64,000 nucleotides of DNA from Marsupella aquatica (lineage: Eukaryota > Marchantiophyta): positions 22,196,001-22,260,000 of the forward strand of contig OZ316892.1 in NCBI GenBank assembly GCA_973895155.1, in the 5' to 3' direction. Of the stretch, positions 10,561-23,250 are shown in pieces (positions within the stretch are counted from its first letter, which is position 1; every line of letters starts with the position of its first letter). The notes beneath the pieces were generated by a model that saw nothing but the letters and a program-made list of their open reading frames with translations, ran no database searches and was not told where the DNA came from. Position numbers and translations under genes: made by a program.

Positions 10561-13500
10561 CTTTATGACCAATCACCCAATGACGGAGATGAATAAATGA
10601 CCAAAATTTTTAATGACACAAAAAGAATGACAGGGAAATGACTGTCCACAATGACCAATGGACTGAAATGACAAAATGTTAACTTTTGCGTCATTTTGTA
10701 TTATGTCTGTAATGACTAATGTGACCAAAATGACCCAATTTCCCTAAATGGTCAATTTAGACACATGTCTTAAATGACGCAATTAATAACAACAATGATA
10801 AATCAGTGTTTAACAACATTATAGTCACTCTGGACAATGATTGAAATGACCAAAAATCTATTTGAGTCATTTTGGACAACGGTGATAAATGACAAAAAAT
10901 GTATTACCGTCATTTTAACCAACGGTGTTAAATGACAAAATATAGGGTCAATCTGAAAATGAGAATATATCAATGTTTACAACAACATATTGTCATTATG
11001 GACTTCTCCCATAAATGACTAACTCTAGAGTCAATCTTGAAATTAGGACATATTAGTGTTTACAAGAACATACCGTCATTATGGACTTCTCTCATAAATG
11101 ACTAACTCTAGGGTCAATCTTGAAATTAGGACATATCAGTGTTTACAAGAACATACCGTCATTATGGACTTCTCTCATAAATGACTAACTCTAGAGTCAA
11201 ACTTGAAATTAGGATATATCGGTGTTTACAATAATATACTGTCATTATGGACCTGTTGCATAAATGACTAAATATAGGGTCAATCTAAAAATCATGATAT
11301 ATCAATATTTACAATAACATATAGTCATTATGGACTTATTGCATAAATGACTACTTATAGAGTCATTAAAGAACCCAAGAGATATGAAGATTAAAATACT
11401 CAATAGTCATTCCAGACACCGGTCATAATTGTAGAGTCATTGATATAGTTGATAACCCTTCCACTAAGTGCGGGACACAATACTCATCATTGTCCTCCCA
11501 CTGGTTGGGGCATTAGCAATTTGAACACATGTCTTGCATTTACTTTAGGCATGATGCACCTAGCTTTGGGGAAATCACTCCCAAGTCATACACCTTTGGA
11601 GTGATTTTCCATAAGTGTCACCATATATAGATGCGCGCATACTACCGTATCCAAAGGCAAATGAAACCTTTTTGTCTCTCCAAGAAGTAGGGCAATACCA
11701 ATGGAAGGTTGTCATCCTTTGTTGTAATTGTGTCATGTTTGTGCCGGTGTTTGGATGGGGAATATTTTAATTTGCAAATAAATAGTGATGGGGCATTCAA
11801 GGAGCTAGTGTAATCTTTATTGGGTCATTTCTAAAAACATTTGCATCACAAATACCAATGACTACAAGTAGGGTCATTAAATTTGTCATATGGACTGTCA
11901 TATAAGTCAAGTGACTGGACTTGTGGTTATTTGTGTGGTCCCTCATGCAGTCATTAAACACAAGCACAAATGACCAGTTTGGGGCTGGGGGCTTGAGGTG
12001 GGCCCTAGAGTGCCATGGGGCCCCACATAGAGGTGAGAACCCTCCACTAGGTGCGAGACACTATACTCATCATTGTCCAACCACTAGTTGCGACATAAAC
12101 ACTTTGGACACATATTTTTGCGCTTACTTCAGGCATGATGCACCTTTGGGGAAATCACTCCCAAGTCGTATGACTTTGGAGTGATTTGCCAAAAGTGTCA
12201 CCATGTATGCATACCATCACATCCAAAGGCAAATAAAAGTTGTTTTTTGGTTCTCCAAGAGGTAGTGCTGCACCAATGGAATGGGCAGGGGAGTCGTGCT
12301 TATCAGTATGGTGTGGGTGCGGGATTAGGGTATAGGAATATTCCAATCTTGCAAGGAATCTAAAGCTGGCTCTAGTTGGAGGTACTAGGGCCTCTATTGG
12401 GTCATATGTGAGCAATGGCCCGTCATAAATGCCAATGACTAAAAGTAGGGTCATTAAAACTGTCATATGGAGAGTCATATCAGTCTAATGACTGGATTTG
12501 TGATCATTTGAGGGGTCCCTTATGCAGTCATTGAAAGGAAAAGCACAAATGACCAATTTGGGGCTAGGGGCTTGAGGTGGGCCCTAGAGTGCCATGGGGC
12601 CCCACATAGAGGTGAGAACCCCTCCACTAGGTGCGGGACACTATACTCATCATTGTCCAACCACTAGTTGCGACATAAACACTTTGGACACGTGTTTTTG
12701 CGTTTACTTGAGGCATGATGCACCTTTGGGGAAATCACTCCCAAGTCGTACGACTTTGGAGTGATTTGCCAAAAGTTCAACCATGGATGTATACCATCAC
12801 ATCCAAAGGCAAATAAAACATATTTTTGGTTCTCCAAGAGGTAGTGCTGCACCAATGGAATGGGCAGGGGAGTCTTGCTTCTCTGCATGGTGTGGGTGCG
12901 GGATTAGGGTATAGGAATATTCCAACCTTGCAAGGAATCTAAAACTGGCTCTCTTTGGAGGTACTAGGGCCTTTATTGGGTCATATGTGAGCAATGGCCC
13001 ATCATAAATGCCAATGACTAAAAGTAGGGTCATTAAAACTGTCATATGGAGAGTCATATCAGTCAAATGACTGGATATGTGGTCATTTTAGGGGTCCCTC
13101 ATGCAGTCATTAAGGAAAAGCACAAATAACCAGTTTGGGGCTAGGGGCTTGAGGTGGGCCCTAGAGTGCCATGGGGCCCCACATAGAGGTGAGAACCCCT
13201 CCACTGGGTGCAGGACACTATATTCATCATTGTCCAACCACTAGTTGCGACAAACACTTTGGACACATGTTTTTGCGTTTACTTGAGGCATGATGCACCT
13301 TTGGGGAAATCACTCCCAAGTCGTACGACTTTGGAGTGATTTGCCAAAAGTGTCACCATGGATGCATACCATCACATCCAAAGGCAAATAAAAGTTTTTT
13401 TGGGGTTCTCCAAGAGGTAGTGCTGCACCAATGGAATGGGCAGGGGAGTCGTGCTTCTCTGTATGGTGTGGGTGCGGGTTTAGGGAAGAGGAATATTCCA

Positions 13501-15700
13501 ACCTTGCAAGGAATCTAAAACTGGCTCTCTTTGGAGGTACTAGGGCCTTCATTGGGTCATATGTGACCAACGAACCGTCATAAATGCCAGTGACTACAAG
13601 TAGGGTCATTAAAACTGTCATATGGGCAGTCATATAAGTCTAATGACTGCAGTTGTGGTCATTTGAGGGGTCCCTTGTGCAGTCATTAAGGAAAAGCACA
13701 AATGACCAGTTTGGGGCTAGGGGCTGGAGGTGGGCCCTAGAGTGCCATGTGGCCCCACATAGAGGTGAGAACCCCTCCACTAGGTGCGGGATATTATATT
13801 TACTATTCTTCAACCATTAGTTGCACCATAATTAATGTTGAATCATATTTTTGCATTTACCTAAGGCATGATGAAACTTTGGGGAAATCACTCCCAAGTC
13901 ATACGGCTTTGGAGTGATTTGCCAAAGTCTCACCATGTGAAATAATAGTTGTTTTCTTGTTCTCCAAGAGGTAGGGCAAAACTAGGGGAAGGTTGTTGTC
14001 CTTCTATTTAACTGTGTCATATCTATGCTAGTGTTTGGGTGGGGAATATTCTATTCCATTGCAAAGGAAATGCGAGGGGGCACTCCAACTAGGGTCTTTA
14101 TTGGGTCATATGTGAGCAATGGCCAGTCATAAATGCCAATGACTACAAGTAGGGTCATTAAATTTGTCATATGGACTGTCATATAAGTCAAGTGACTGGA
14201 CTTGTGGTCATTTGTGTGGTCCCTCATGCAGTCATTAAACACAAGCACTAATGACCAGTTTGGGGCTAGGGGTTGGAGGTGGGCCCTAGAGTGCCATGGG
14301 GCCCCACATAGAGGTGAGAACCCCTCCACTGGGTGCGAGACACTATACTCATCATTGTCCAACCACTAGTTGCAACATAAGCACTTTGGACACATGTTTT
14401 TGCGTTTACTTAAGGCATGATGCACCTTTGGGGAAATCACTCCCAAGTCATATGACTTTGGAGTGATTTGCCAAAAGTGTGTCCATGCATGCACACCATC
14501 ACATCCAAAGGCAAATAAAAGTTGTTTTTTGGTTCTCCAAGAGGTGGTGCTGCACCAATGGAATGGGCAGGGGAATTGTGCTTCTCAGTATGGTGTGGGT
14601 GCGGGTTTAGGGAAGAGGAATATTCCAACCTTGCAAGGAATCTATTGCAGGCTCTCTTTGGAGGTACTAGGGCCTTTATTGGGTCATATGTGACCAATGA
14701 CTTGTCATAAATGCCAATGACCAAAAGTCAATTCATTAAAACTGTCATATGGGAAGTCATATAAGTCAAGTGACTAGACTTGTGGTCATTTGTGTGGCCC
14801 TTCATGCAGTCATTAAACAGAAGCACAAATGACAAGTTTGGGGCTAGGGGCTGAAGGTGGGCCCTAGAGTGCCATGTGGCCCCACATAGAGCTTGCAACC
14901 CCTCCACTATGTGCAAAATACTGTATTTACTATTCTCCAACTACTAGTTGCACCATTAGCACCGTACCTCATGTGAGTTTTTGCGTTTACTTAAGGGATG
15001 ATGCAACATTGGGGAAATCACTCCCAAGTCATACAACTTTGGAGTGATTTGCCAAAAGTGTCACGTACCCTGCATGCATACCGTCCTATCCAAACGGCAA
15101 ACAAAAATTGTTGTTGTCTCTCCAAGAGATATATAATGCAATACTAGTGGAAGACTATGTCCTTCTATATAACTATGTCATGTTTGTGCCGATATTTGGA
15201 TTTGGATATATTCTATTAAATTCCAAATGAATTGTAAGGGGGCATTCCGAGAGGTAATCTACTCTTCATTGGGTCATTTTCACATAATGGTGTGTCATTA
15301 ATGCCAATGACTACATATAGTGTCATTTTTATAGTCATATTTGTGGTCATTAGACAGGTACCTCATGGTGTGTCATTAATGAAAACACCTCAAATTAGGG
15401 TCATTTTGGTTGTCATACTACAAGTAAGAAGTTCCAAATGATTGGAAATGTGGTCCTTACAAAGGCTATTGGGGGGGGGGTTCTCTTTGGAGGTACAAGG
15501 GAGTTCATTGGGTCATTTGTGAATTAAATAGTGCTTCAATATGAATGACTAAAAGTGGGGTCACTCACGCTGTCATCTTGGAAGCCATTAATGTTGGCAT
15601 ATTGGAGGTCATATAGTCTGGTGAGACTAATAAGGTAGTCCAAAATTGTGTTCATGCATATGGTCCTTTTTGCAGACATAACCTATCACCCAAAAAACAT
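10561..15700 (+). repeat. CACTA-1 5' subterminal region: AAATGAC motifs and a seven-unit ~580-bp array
   Basis: AAATGAC and its complement occur dozens of times, often with GGGTCATT. From about 11,450 to 15,050 there is a tandem array whose units carry an imperfect 32-bp palindrome (ATCACTCCCAAGTCGTACGA.. mirrored to GGAGTGAT) at 11,574, 12,154, 12,734, 13,309, 13,887, 14,436 and 15,017, that is, spacings of 549-581 bp. Each unit also repeats a TGGGCCCTAGAGTGCCATG..GGCCCCACATAGAG block. In known CACTA elements such motifs bind the TnpA protein; that role here is inference. Short minus-strand frames of about 107 codons repeat with the units and are not credible genes. Confidence 0.85.
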
Positions 15701-18700
15701 GGCCGGTACATAGTTAATTACACTAATGTAATCCACAACACCCTCACCTCCCATTAAGGAGGTTTAAATGAGGGGCGGGTTATGGGCACCTACACAAACA
15801 GCCATGACCTTATGGGGGTGTCGCGACATTATGAGCTATTTACCTTCAGTGCCTTCCCTAGGGCCTTATGGGGGCGTCCCGACCTTGTTATTAACCTATT
15901 TAGTTGGTATTATCTATGGGCCTTATGGGGAGTTTTGTTACATTGTTATTAACTAGTCTCAAAAAATAACCCTAATTAATGACCCACAATATCCACCATC
16001 CCCATCCAACAAAATACCTTACCTTTACGGGGTTTAGGGGTCCAGCAATTAGGTTTATCCCGCTCAAGTTTTCTCGCGTACCAACAGGAGCCCTTTTTCC
16101 TCAACAAACATCAAGAGGGCAACGCGTTATGTGCTTATTTCTTGGCATGCCTTTGTGTGCACATTGCAAGGGCTTAGGGCTGCGCAGCTTTGTGCTCCAT
16201 TCCACCAAGCGCAGGGAACGAAGGCGAGCACATTTGCCCCGGGAGCATAGGTGGGAGTTGCGGGAGGGGATGAGCTGCGACACTCTTCCGAGCACATTTG
16301 CCCCGGGAGCACAGATTGGAGTTGCAGGAGGGATGAGCTGCGACACTCTTCCGAGCACATTTGCCCCGGGAGCACAGATTGGAGTTGCAGGAGGGAAGGG
16401 ACCGTTGGTCTCACCGTTTAGACCTGCAGGAGCACAGGTTGGAGTTGCGGGAGGGGAGGAGTTTTGACACTCTTCCGAGCACATGTTTGAGTTGCGGGAG
16501 GGAAGGGAAGGCATTCGCGCGTTGGGGACCCCGATCATTGTGGAAGGCAAAAACAGTGGAAGCTCGTGGATCAGAGGCAGTGAAAGCAACTAGTCTCACC
16601 GTTCGTGAAGGAGCTGTGGGAGCTACGGGAGGTGTTACATCGGGAGCTGCGGAGCTGTGGGAGGAGTTGCAGAGCTGCGGAGGAGCTGCGGAGCTACGGG
16701 AGGAGCTACGGGAGCTGCAAGAGGTTACATCAGGGAGGAGTTGCAGCAGCGCTGGTCGGTGAGGAGTTGTTGGTCGGTCAAGAGCTGCGAAGAGGTATGA
16801 CCTTATTCCCATTGGCGCCCATGTTGTGATTTGCCTGGTTGCTCTGTGCTCTCCACTTCCGGCTCCACCCTAGCCTGGGACCTGCAATGTGCTATGTTGG
16901 GACCTGTGTTGCTGTGTGCCAGAGCTCTCTGCTTATGTTTTTTCTCTATCTATCCCTCTCCATTAGCTACATGTTCTTTGAGTTTGTTGAGTTTGAATTG
17001 GTTGTCCACCTTCTCGCCCTCTGTAGCCTTTTGCATCACAAGTGCCTGCATTTCCTTCCCTGTCCCATGCTAGCTCCACTGCGACCTTCCATTAACTATC
17101 AGAGACCTAAGAAATTTAACTATCTTCGAGCTTTATTGTTTGTTTTGGCAAAATCTTCCCAAACCTGAACGGCTGCCTGCACTGCCCGCAAAAGCCTTTC
17201 GTCCTCCGAAACCCCATGCCTCCGTAGCTGAGCGCTCCACTGATCATGCTTCTGACGAAGTATCAAGACTTGGGCTTTGAATGACTCCACCTCAGCTTTA
17301 TCGTTTGTTTTGGCAAAATCTTCTTGATTGTAATCAGGCAGCAGAGATCACAGACAGATCCAATTGCTAAGAAATGGTTTTTTCTCTCTCTATTTCTTTC
17401 TCCTATTTACCACAACTAAATCAAGTGCCCGAGTTTTGACCGAGTTGTCCTCTGTCTGTCTGCTGTTGATTTCTGATTGCTACTTGCAGGATTAGTCTAC
17501 TATTGAGTGCAGTTTGTTTTGTCTGCTATGTTCAGCTCAGTTTGTTGTCTTGTTGTTGTCTGGCAATTATTGCCAATTATTCTGACTGCGTGAAAGGCTG
17601 TTCTATTTAGTGCTGCCTAATTGAACATAAAAATATGCTATTAAGTTGATTGAGTTTAGGCAAATCTGGATGCCATACCCTTGTGTTCAAAATTCTATAT
17701 CTGGCAGTGTTTGCTGTGCTTGTTGTGTTCAAAATTCTATTGGCAGTGTCTGACCTAGAAAGATAACCTGATGTATCGCCAACCTTTTGAGTGTGCTCCC
17801 AAAGTCCCTGTAGATGCCACTCCTTCTCTGTTTTAAATGAGTAAACTCCTTTCCTCCATATTGAAATGTCATCCTGGACCTAAGCTGCGAGGAACTGTGA
17901 GGTGACTCGTGACAATCTCTGTGGTGCAAGGTGAGCTTGATCTCTTATTATTACAATGTAGTCCTTATTTTTCCATTGTATGATGTTTTCCTTAGTCTGT
18001 CTGTGTTACTCAATGAATTGGTTTCCTTACTCTTCTTTTGACATCCCTCTGTATCATAGCCCTTTTCTTTTCTCTTTTTTTTACTGAAGAGAAGTGCAGG
18101 CATGTATGGTGAATCCTCACTGGATTCCAGCAGCGACTCTGTAGAATTCTGTTGCCAAAAAGTTTCAGAGTTTCGTGTATGGTTTGCCAACTGCTGTGCC
18201 ACCTCATAGAATTCCTCAGTGGCTTTTGTACAAGCCTTGCTCTTCAACTATGGTAATTTACAGCTAACTGTCTAACGTTCACACAACATCCATACACAGC
18301 AATGAATACAACTCCATGAATACAGCCACATGATTTCCTTTGGTCTTCAAACTGGACGAAACTAAACTAAAATCAGCTTGGTCAATTTTAAATTCTTTGT
18401 AAGGGTCTCTGACAGCAGCCCGGTAATGCCACGACTGCACGAAGATAGAGTACGCGTACGGTGCAGCTTTTGAAAAAGTGGGTGGACCAGCAGCTTGTTG
18501 AGAGTAAAGCAACTTATGGTTCTGTAACAGATGTGTGCAGCAGCTTAAGATGTAGAAGGCACGCAATAAAACTTGGTTTTTACAGATTTAAAAAAGGGCA
18601 GGGTGAGTGAGCACTGCATGTTGAACTTACAGGTCCGAATTATCTTGATTTGATTTTGCTGCTAAAATTTGTGTCTCTTGCTTGAGTCCCAGTTTGCTGG

Positions 18701-19091
18701 AGTTTTGTTGCTCTCTGTGCTTTGTTGTGCACATCGTTGTGTTTGTTTGTCCATTTTAAAACCTGAGAGCCAAATGAATGCTTTGCTGAAACTCAATTGC
18801 TATTTGTTCTGTGTTGCCCTTACAGATTTTAAAAAGGCAGGGTGAGTGAGCACTACTGTACAGCAAGCGAAGGCATACAGGTTGCAATATTTGTGATTGC
18901 TTCCAATCATAGGCCAAGGTTAGGGCTCTGCTCAGCCCTAAATGCTTTGCCATCCATAAAGCATTGGTTTATGCTGCACCCTTGTGGTTACATGTCATAT
19001 TTTATGCTGCACCCTCATTCTTTTGTGTCATGCTGCACCCTGTTATTCCTTCGTGTTTCACAATCTGATGTAGGTCTGAGTGTGCAGGACC
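15701..19091 (+). other. Leader/promoter region upstream of the CACTA-1 PHD gene with a GC-rich minisatellite core
   Basis: No convincing gene. At 16,100-16,830 the sequence turns GC-rich: a 63-64-bp unit (GAGCACATTTGCCCCGGGAG..) starts at 16,226, 16,290 and 16,353, and GGAGCTGCG/GGAGCTACG runs fill 16,600-16,790. Two near-copies of CAGATTTAAAAAAGG..CAGGGTGAGTGAGCACT lie near 18,583 and 18,822. An acceptor-like TGTGCAG precedes the PHD start codon, so a spliced 5' leader is plausible. CACTA-2 has a comparable GC-rich, tandemly repeated block upstream of its own PHD gene. Confidence 0.45.
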
Positions 19092-19751
19092 ATGGCTCGC
19101 AATAAGCAGAAGGCCATGAATCGTTGCAGAGGTGAATCCTCTCAAGCACCTCAATTATCCTTATATTCAGACATTGAGATTAACCAGAATAGTCCACATG
19201 TATGTGCGATTTGTGATGAGGGAGGGGATCGCATTGTTTGTGATGGGCCTTGCCACCGACATTTCCATAAGAATGTTTCCTGTCCTTTGGGTCAGCAATG
19301 GCTATGCCCAACTATATCCCTGGCTGATGGCCATGTTGGAGAATGGCTTTGTGTTGATTGCAAGAATGATGAACATTCTTGCTTTAAGTGCCATGTGTCT
19401 GGAAAAATTGGTGAAGAGGTAAGAAAATGTCCAGACCCTGTCTGTGCCCGGTTTTACTGTCGGCATTGTTTGGTTCCTGGCACAGCATCATGTGGACTCC
19501 ATATTTGTCTTACTTGTGGACAGGGGCCAAATGATGGGGCTAATGGCTTTTTGGTTCAGTGCATGAGGTGGCCTAAGGCATGGCACAAGGACTGCCTGCT
19601 ATTTATCCAGCAGAGGGGATTTGCCCATGATCGAACAATTTGGGATCACTCAGCGCATGGGCAGCCCAAGAAGGGGATGTTTTACTGTCCTGACCATGAC
19701 ATTGACCCTACACTAGGCACTCCTGCTAGGAGCCACATATCTTGGATTTGA
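19092..19751 (+). CDS. EDM2-like multi-PHD-finger protein carried by CACTA-1
   Basis: An intact frame of about 219 codons starting at ATGGCTCGC (good context ACCATGG, just after an acceptor-like TGCAG). It holds a Cys-rich array: CAIC..CDGPC..HFH..C..CVDC (PHD 1); CFKC..KCPDPVC..FYCRHC..CGLH (extended PHD-like); CLTC..QCMRWPKAWHKDC..FYCPDH (PHD 3). This order, with the C-GG-h-h-C-G-C-R-FH start and the RCP-AYH-C-type third finger, resembles the PHD cluster of plant EDM2, a nuclear regulator of H3K9me2-marked transposon-containing loci. One ligand in finger 2 is Cys where His is usual (FYC). No other domain is present, so it is a free-standing reader module. It lies between the element's 5' array and its transposase gene on the same strand. 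Chromatin binding is inferred from family resemblance. Confidence 0.78.
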   Translation: MARNKQKAMNRCRGESSQAPQLSLYSDIEINQNSPHVCAICDEGGDRIVCDGPCHRHFHKNVSCPLGQQWLCPTISLADGHVGEWLCVDCKNDEHSCFKCHVSGKIGEEVRKCPDPVCARFYCRHCLVPGTASCGLHICLTCGQGPNDGANGFLVQCMRWPKAWHKDCLLFIQQRGFAHDRTIWDHSAHGQPKKGMFYCPDHDIDPTLGTPARSHISWI

Positions 19752-20350
19752 TTGAGGCTGGATGGAACACAAACTTGAGATAGAGCTTTTTGATGGTTTC
19801 ACGTGGACTTAAACAATTTTCAGAGTGCTAAAACATGTGGACTATTTATATGCAGTGTGATGAACTCCTCATGTATACACACTCTACAATAGTGCATGGC
19901 GGATTGAGGCAATTAATTTTGAGAAATCAACTTTATTATCTTTTCCAGGGTAGGATTCCGATTTTCAAGCATGTGCTTTGAGTGTGACTTTCCTCCATAT
20001 TGATGTCTAAACTTCACTTTTTTTCACTGGTGTCACAAACGTTACTTATTCTAGACTTGTCTGCTCACATTCCTAATAGGCAAACAAATACTGGAAATGA
20101 TGAAGGCACAGAGATTTACGTTCATAGTATCATTCTGATGACACTGTATGTGATGCTCTATTTGTATGCAAGAAGGAGAAGGTGCCTCACTACGTACATT
20201 GGATTTGAGAAACTGGGCTCTGTGGGTTTGAGCAATTGGACTGTGGTTGGCATCAGTTGTACAACTGTGACGGTAGGCCCAATTTTGTATGCATGTCACA
20301 CTGATTCAGTTTGAAAATCATAGTTTGAATACAATTTCAATCAAGCTAGC
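19752..20350 (+). other. Spacer between PHD gene and transposase gene
   Basis: About 600 bp of AT-rich sequence, presumably the PHD 3' UTR and the upstream region of the transposase gene. I see no clear TATA box, terminator or RNA gene. Confidence 0.4.
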
Positions 20351-21131
20351 ATGGCACAGTTGCCACAGAATACGTTAGGTGTGGGTAGAACTCCAAAGTT
20401 GCCGGTCTTCCATCCAGCTAGAGTACAACATCGTGATGATGCTTTGTGGGTTCGAGAACAGAAGGCCTGCCACAAGAGTGGGGACCATAAGATGTACTGC
20501 CCTTGTGTGAACTGCAAAGGGAATTATAGGACTAATCGGAATACTGCTAGACTGCACCTTATTAAACATGGTCGGTACCCTGCATGTCGAGTGTGGGTGG
20601 GAGAGGGACAGGACTCTTCTGATGAAGAGTGGGGTGCTGACTACATTCACAACATGGCCCTGAGGCATTGAGGGTAGCAAACCTTCAGCAGGCAACCTGT
20701 GCACAACAGCCAACTGTAGATGTTGAAGAACATTTATTTGTAGATGTTCCAGAGTATCCAACTGTGGATGTTCCAGAGTATCCAACTGTGGATGTTCAAG
20801 AACATCCAACTATAGATGTCGAAGAACATATCAGGGCTCTACTGGAAGAAACGTTGCTGAGAACCAGTGAAGAATCCCCTGAGCATGAGCTAGATGATCA
20901 GGACCGTTTTGACTTGGATTTTGTACTTGGGGATGATGAGAGTGAAGGAGGTGCCCATCCTGTAAACCCCCTTCAAACCTCCAAAACTCCTGTGGAGACT
21001 GATCCTGCACAGTTATCTTTAGATGCAGCAATGCAACCTTTGTTCCCAGGCAGCAAAATAGATGTTGTGTCATTCATGTTGCTTCTGCTGAACATCTGTC
21101 ATGGCCATGGATTCTCAAACAAAGGAGTGAA

Positions 21132-21274
21132 TGTTGTGGGATTAATGAGACAAAGAGTTGGTTCCATCTTTACTCTTGGTAGGATATGTACATGTGGCTA
21201 CGGCCTAAGTAGTTAGGGTAGTTACATAGGTAGTTATCCCAAAGGTAGACTTAACTCAGGTATGAGTTACAACA
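21132..21274 (-). repeat. LTR (3' LTR in the minus-strand sense)
   Basis: 143 bp, TG..CA ended, apparently identical to the copy at 24,606-24,748; a polypurine tract adjoins its inner edge. Confidence 0.93.
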
Positions 21275-22077
21275 CTCCCCCTTTGTAACATTGGGGTTTA
21301 AATGTTACAATCAAGAGTCTACTTTGGGCATACTCAGTGGTATACAATAGGTTTTGTTTATGTCTAGACTATAAATGAATGTCAAGCTTCTCCTAATAGA
21401 TGTCTTATAATTCATGTTGCATGGTAAAGTGTAAGTGGGGGATGTAACCTCATTAAAACCTCCCCTACTTTCTTTGTGGGAGGAAAGAGTATTACCATCC
21501 CCATGGGTGTAACATAATTGGGTTTAAGCATATAGTGTATGTGTAATTTTTACAAAGTCTCTTAAGGTGTTTGTCAACACTATAGGCTTGTTGAAGATCC
21601 TCCTTGGTTGGTGTTAGCAAAGTTGATGTTGTTTTGTGTCTTGCGTCTCTTCCCGATCAGGCAATGAAGATTCCTCAATGGTCATTGATTACATGCAAGG
21701 AAAAAACAAGGTATTAGTTCATAATGAAGATGATATGGTTGATTGAAATCCGTTGGCCTTGGAATCGTTTGGAGTGTCCAATCCTAGGTCTCATATATCA
21801 TAGGGATTTCCTATCAAGGTATAGCGTACCAGCTGTCATGGTGCCTTACCAAGTCATACCTCACCTGATAGTACCTTGTAATGTGATACCATACTTCATA
21901 TGATCATATGATACCTTATTATGATATGATGTGGGGTCTTTGATATTTCCAATTTTAGTCGTCATGACATGTCATCCAATATTGGTGATTTAATGCATTT
22001 TTCATAATTTGGCCATATGCTTCTAACTCATGGAATGTAGTTCCATTTTTGAATATTGATTGTTGTGAAAAGCACTT

Positions 22078-22219
22078 GTGCAGTAGGCACATCTTGCAAG
22101 TCTTGCTTGAGGTCTCCCCCTCAATTTGTCAAATATTTTTCCTTTCTGGCTGGCTGTGCAGTAGGCACCCATTTGCTTCCATGTGCAGTAGGCACAGGGC
22201 TTTTATGTGTAGTAGGCAC
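22078..22219. repeat. Four hairpin-forming 13-mers inside the LTR element
   Basis: GTGCAGTAGGCAC occurs at 22,078, 22,156 and 22,183, with a one-base variant (GTGTAGTAGGCAC) at 22,207. GTGC and GCAC arms with a five-base loop could fold in RNA or single-stranded DNA. I do not recognise a function. Confidence 0.7.
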
Positions 22220-23250
22220 CCCTGGGAAAATATCTCCCCCTGAATTTATGAAATTAATTGGTGGAAGTAATCATCATTTGTCGCCATGTAGGTTCTGTAC
22301 TTTAGCTTCTTTCTTTATGTCCTTACTTCATGCTTTGTTGTTTGGTTTTTCTTTCCTTTTGAAGAGAAAGTCTCTTTGTTCTTTAGTTCTCCATTCCTTT
22401 GTGTAAAATGGTCTTCTTAGAAGAAAAGGTGGAGGACTTTCCTTTGGTTTGATGGCTTCTCTTTGTTTGCCTCCTTTGCCCAGCGTCTCGTCTTTAGCTT
22501 GTACCACGATCTCCGTCTGCATTGGACGTCCTTCTCTCTCCTGGCGTTCCTCACGTTCTCTCTTTGGCTCGATCAGTTTCGGTCTCGCCTCATCGTTCTT
22601 CAGGGTTCTCTCTTTGCTTTTTTGGGTTTGTGCTTCCTTCAATGTTCTTGGATTTATCCTCCTTGGTTTCGGTGCTTATTGTTTCTCTCCTCTGTCTCGC
22701 ATTCTTTCCTTCAAAGTTTTCAGTTTCTCCCTTCGCGTTCGATCATGGACTGTCTGTCTTTATATGTTCGTGATGCTGCCTGCCTTGCTCACGATCTGCG
22801 TTCGATTTCTGTAGCGTCTTCTCTCCTCCTATCTTTTTCAATTGGTAATTAGGCGTATGGGTGTTCCTTATGAATCAATCTTCCGTATGAGGTCGCCTTC
22901 ACGGACTGGAAATAGGAGGTCTGATGACTCGTTCCAAAACGCGGATCTCCGTGAACTTACAAAATACAAACCGTATTATATACTTCAAATGTGGAACTCG
23001 TGCAGACGCGTCAGTATAACCACGTATTATCTCGGCAAACGCTCAGTGTGCCTCACTTGGCCCCCGAAACCAAAACATTTTGCGCCTGTTAATTTAAGTC
23101 TCTGATGTTGTTGCCACAAACTATTTGATCTCAGACTTGACAATTTGTGGAATGACACCGTAAGGCGTTTTTGGAAGGTCTTCAGGATCGAAGCATCTTG
23201 GCAGCATTTTTTTTTTGTTTTGCTTCGGATCCGATTGAGCACTTTGAAAT
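22220..23250. other. Interior of the LTR element without recognisable gene
   Basis: Pyrimidine-rich on the plus strand at 22.3-22.8 kb, which opens long but low-complexity frames in several phases. No gag, protease, integrase or reverse transcriptase motif was seen. Confidence 0.5.

Noticed and set aside
12155-14724. Repeated minus-strand frames of about 95-107 codons as a gene family
   Set aside because: They recur exactly with the tandem DNA unit, include the palindrome and AAATGAC motifs, and show no domain; they are by-products of repeated non-coding DNA.
16101-16812. Overlapping frames in the GC-rich block upstream of the PHD gene as coding exons
   Set aside because: The frames are open on both strands because of a 63-64-bp and a 9-bp repeat; composition is low-complexity and no counterpart protein exists in CACTA-2.
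22449-22852. Three overlapping plus-strand frames rich in Ser, Leu and Phe as a membrane protein
   Set aside because: All phases are open because the strand is pyrimidine-rich; there is no consistent codon pattern and no recognisable domain.
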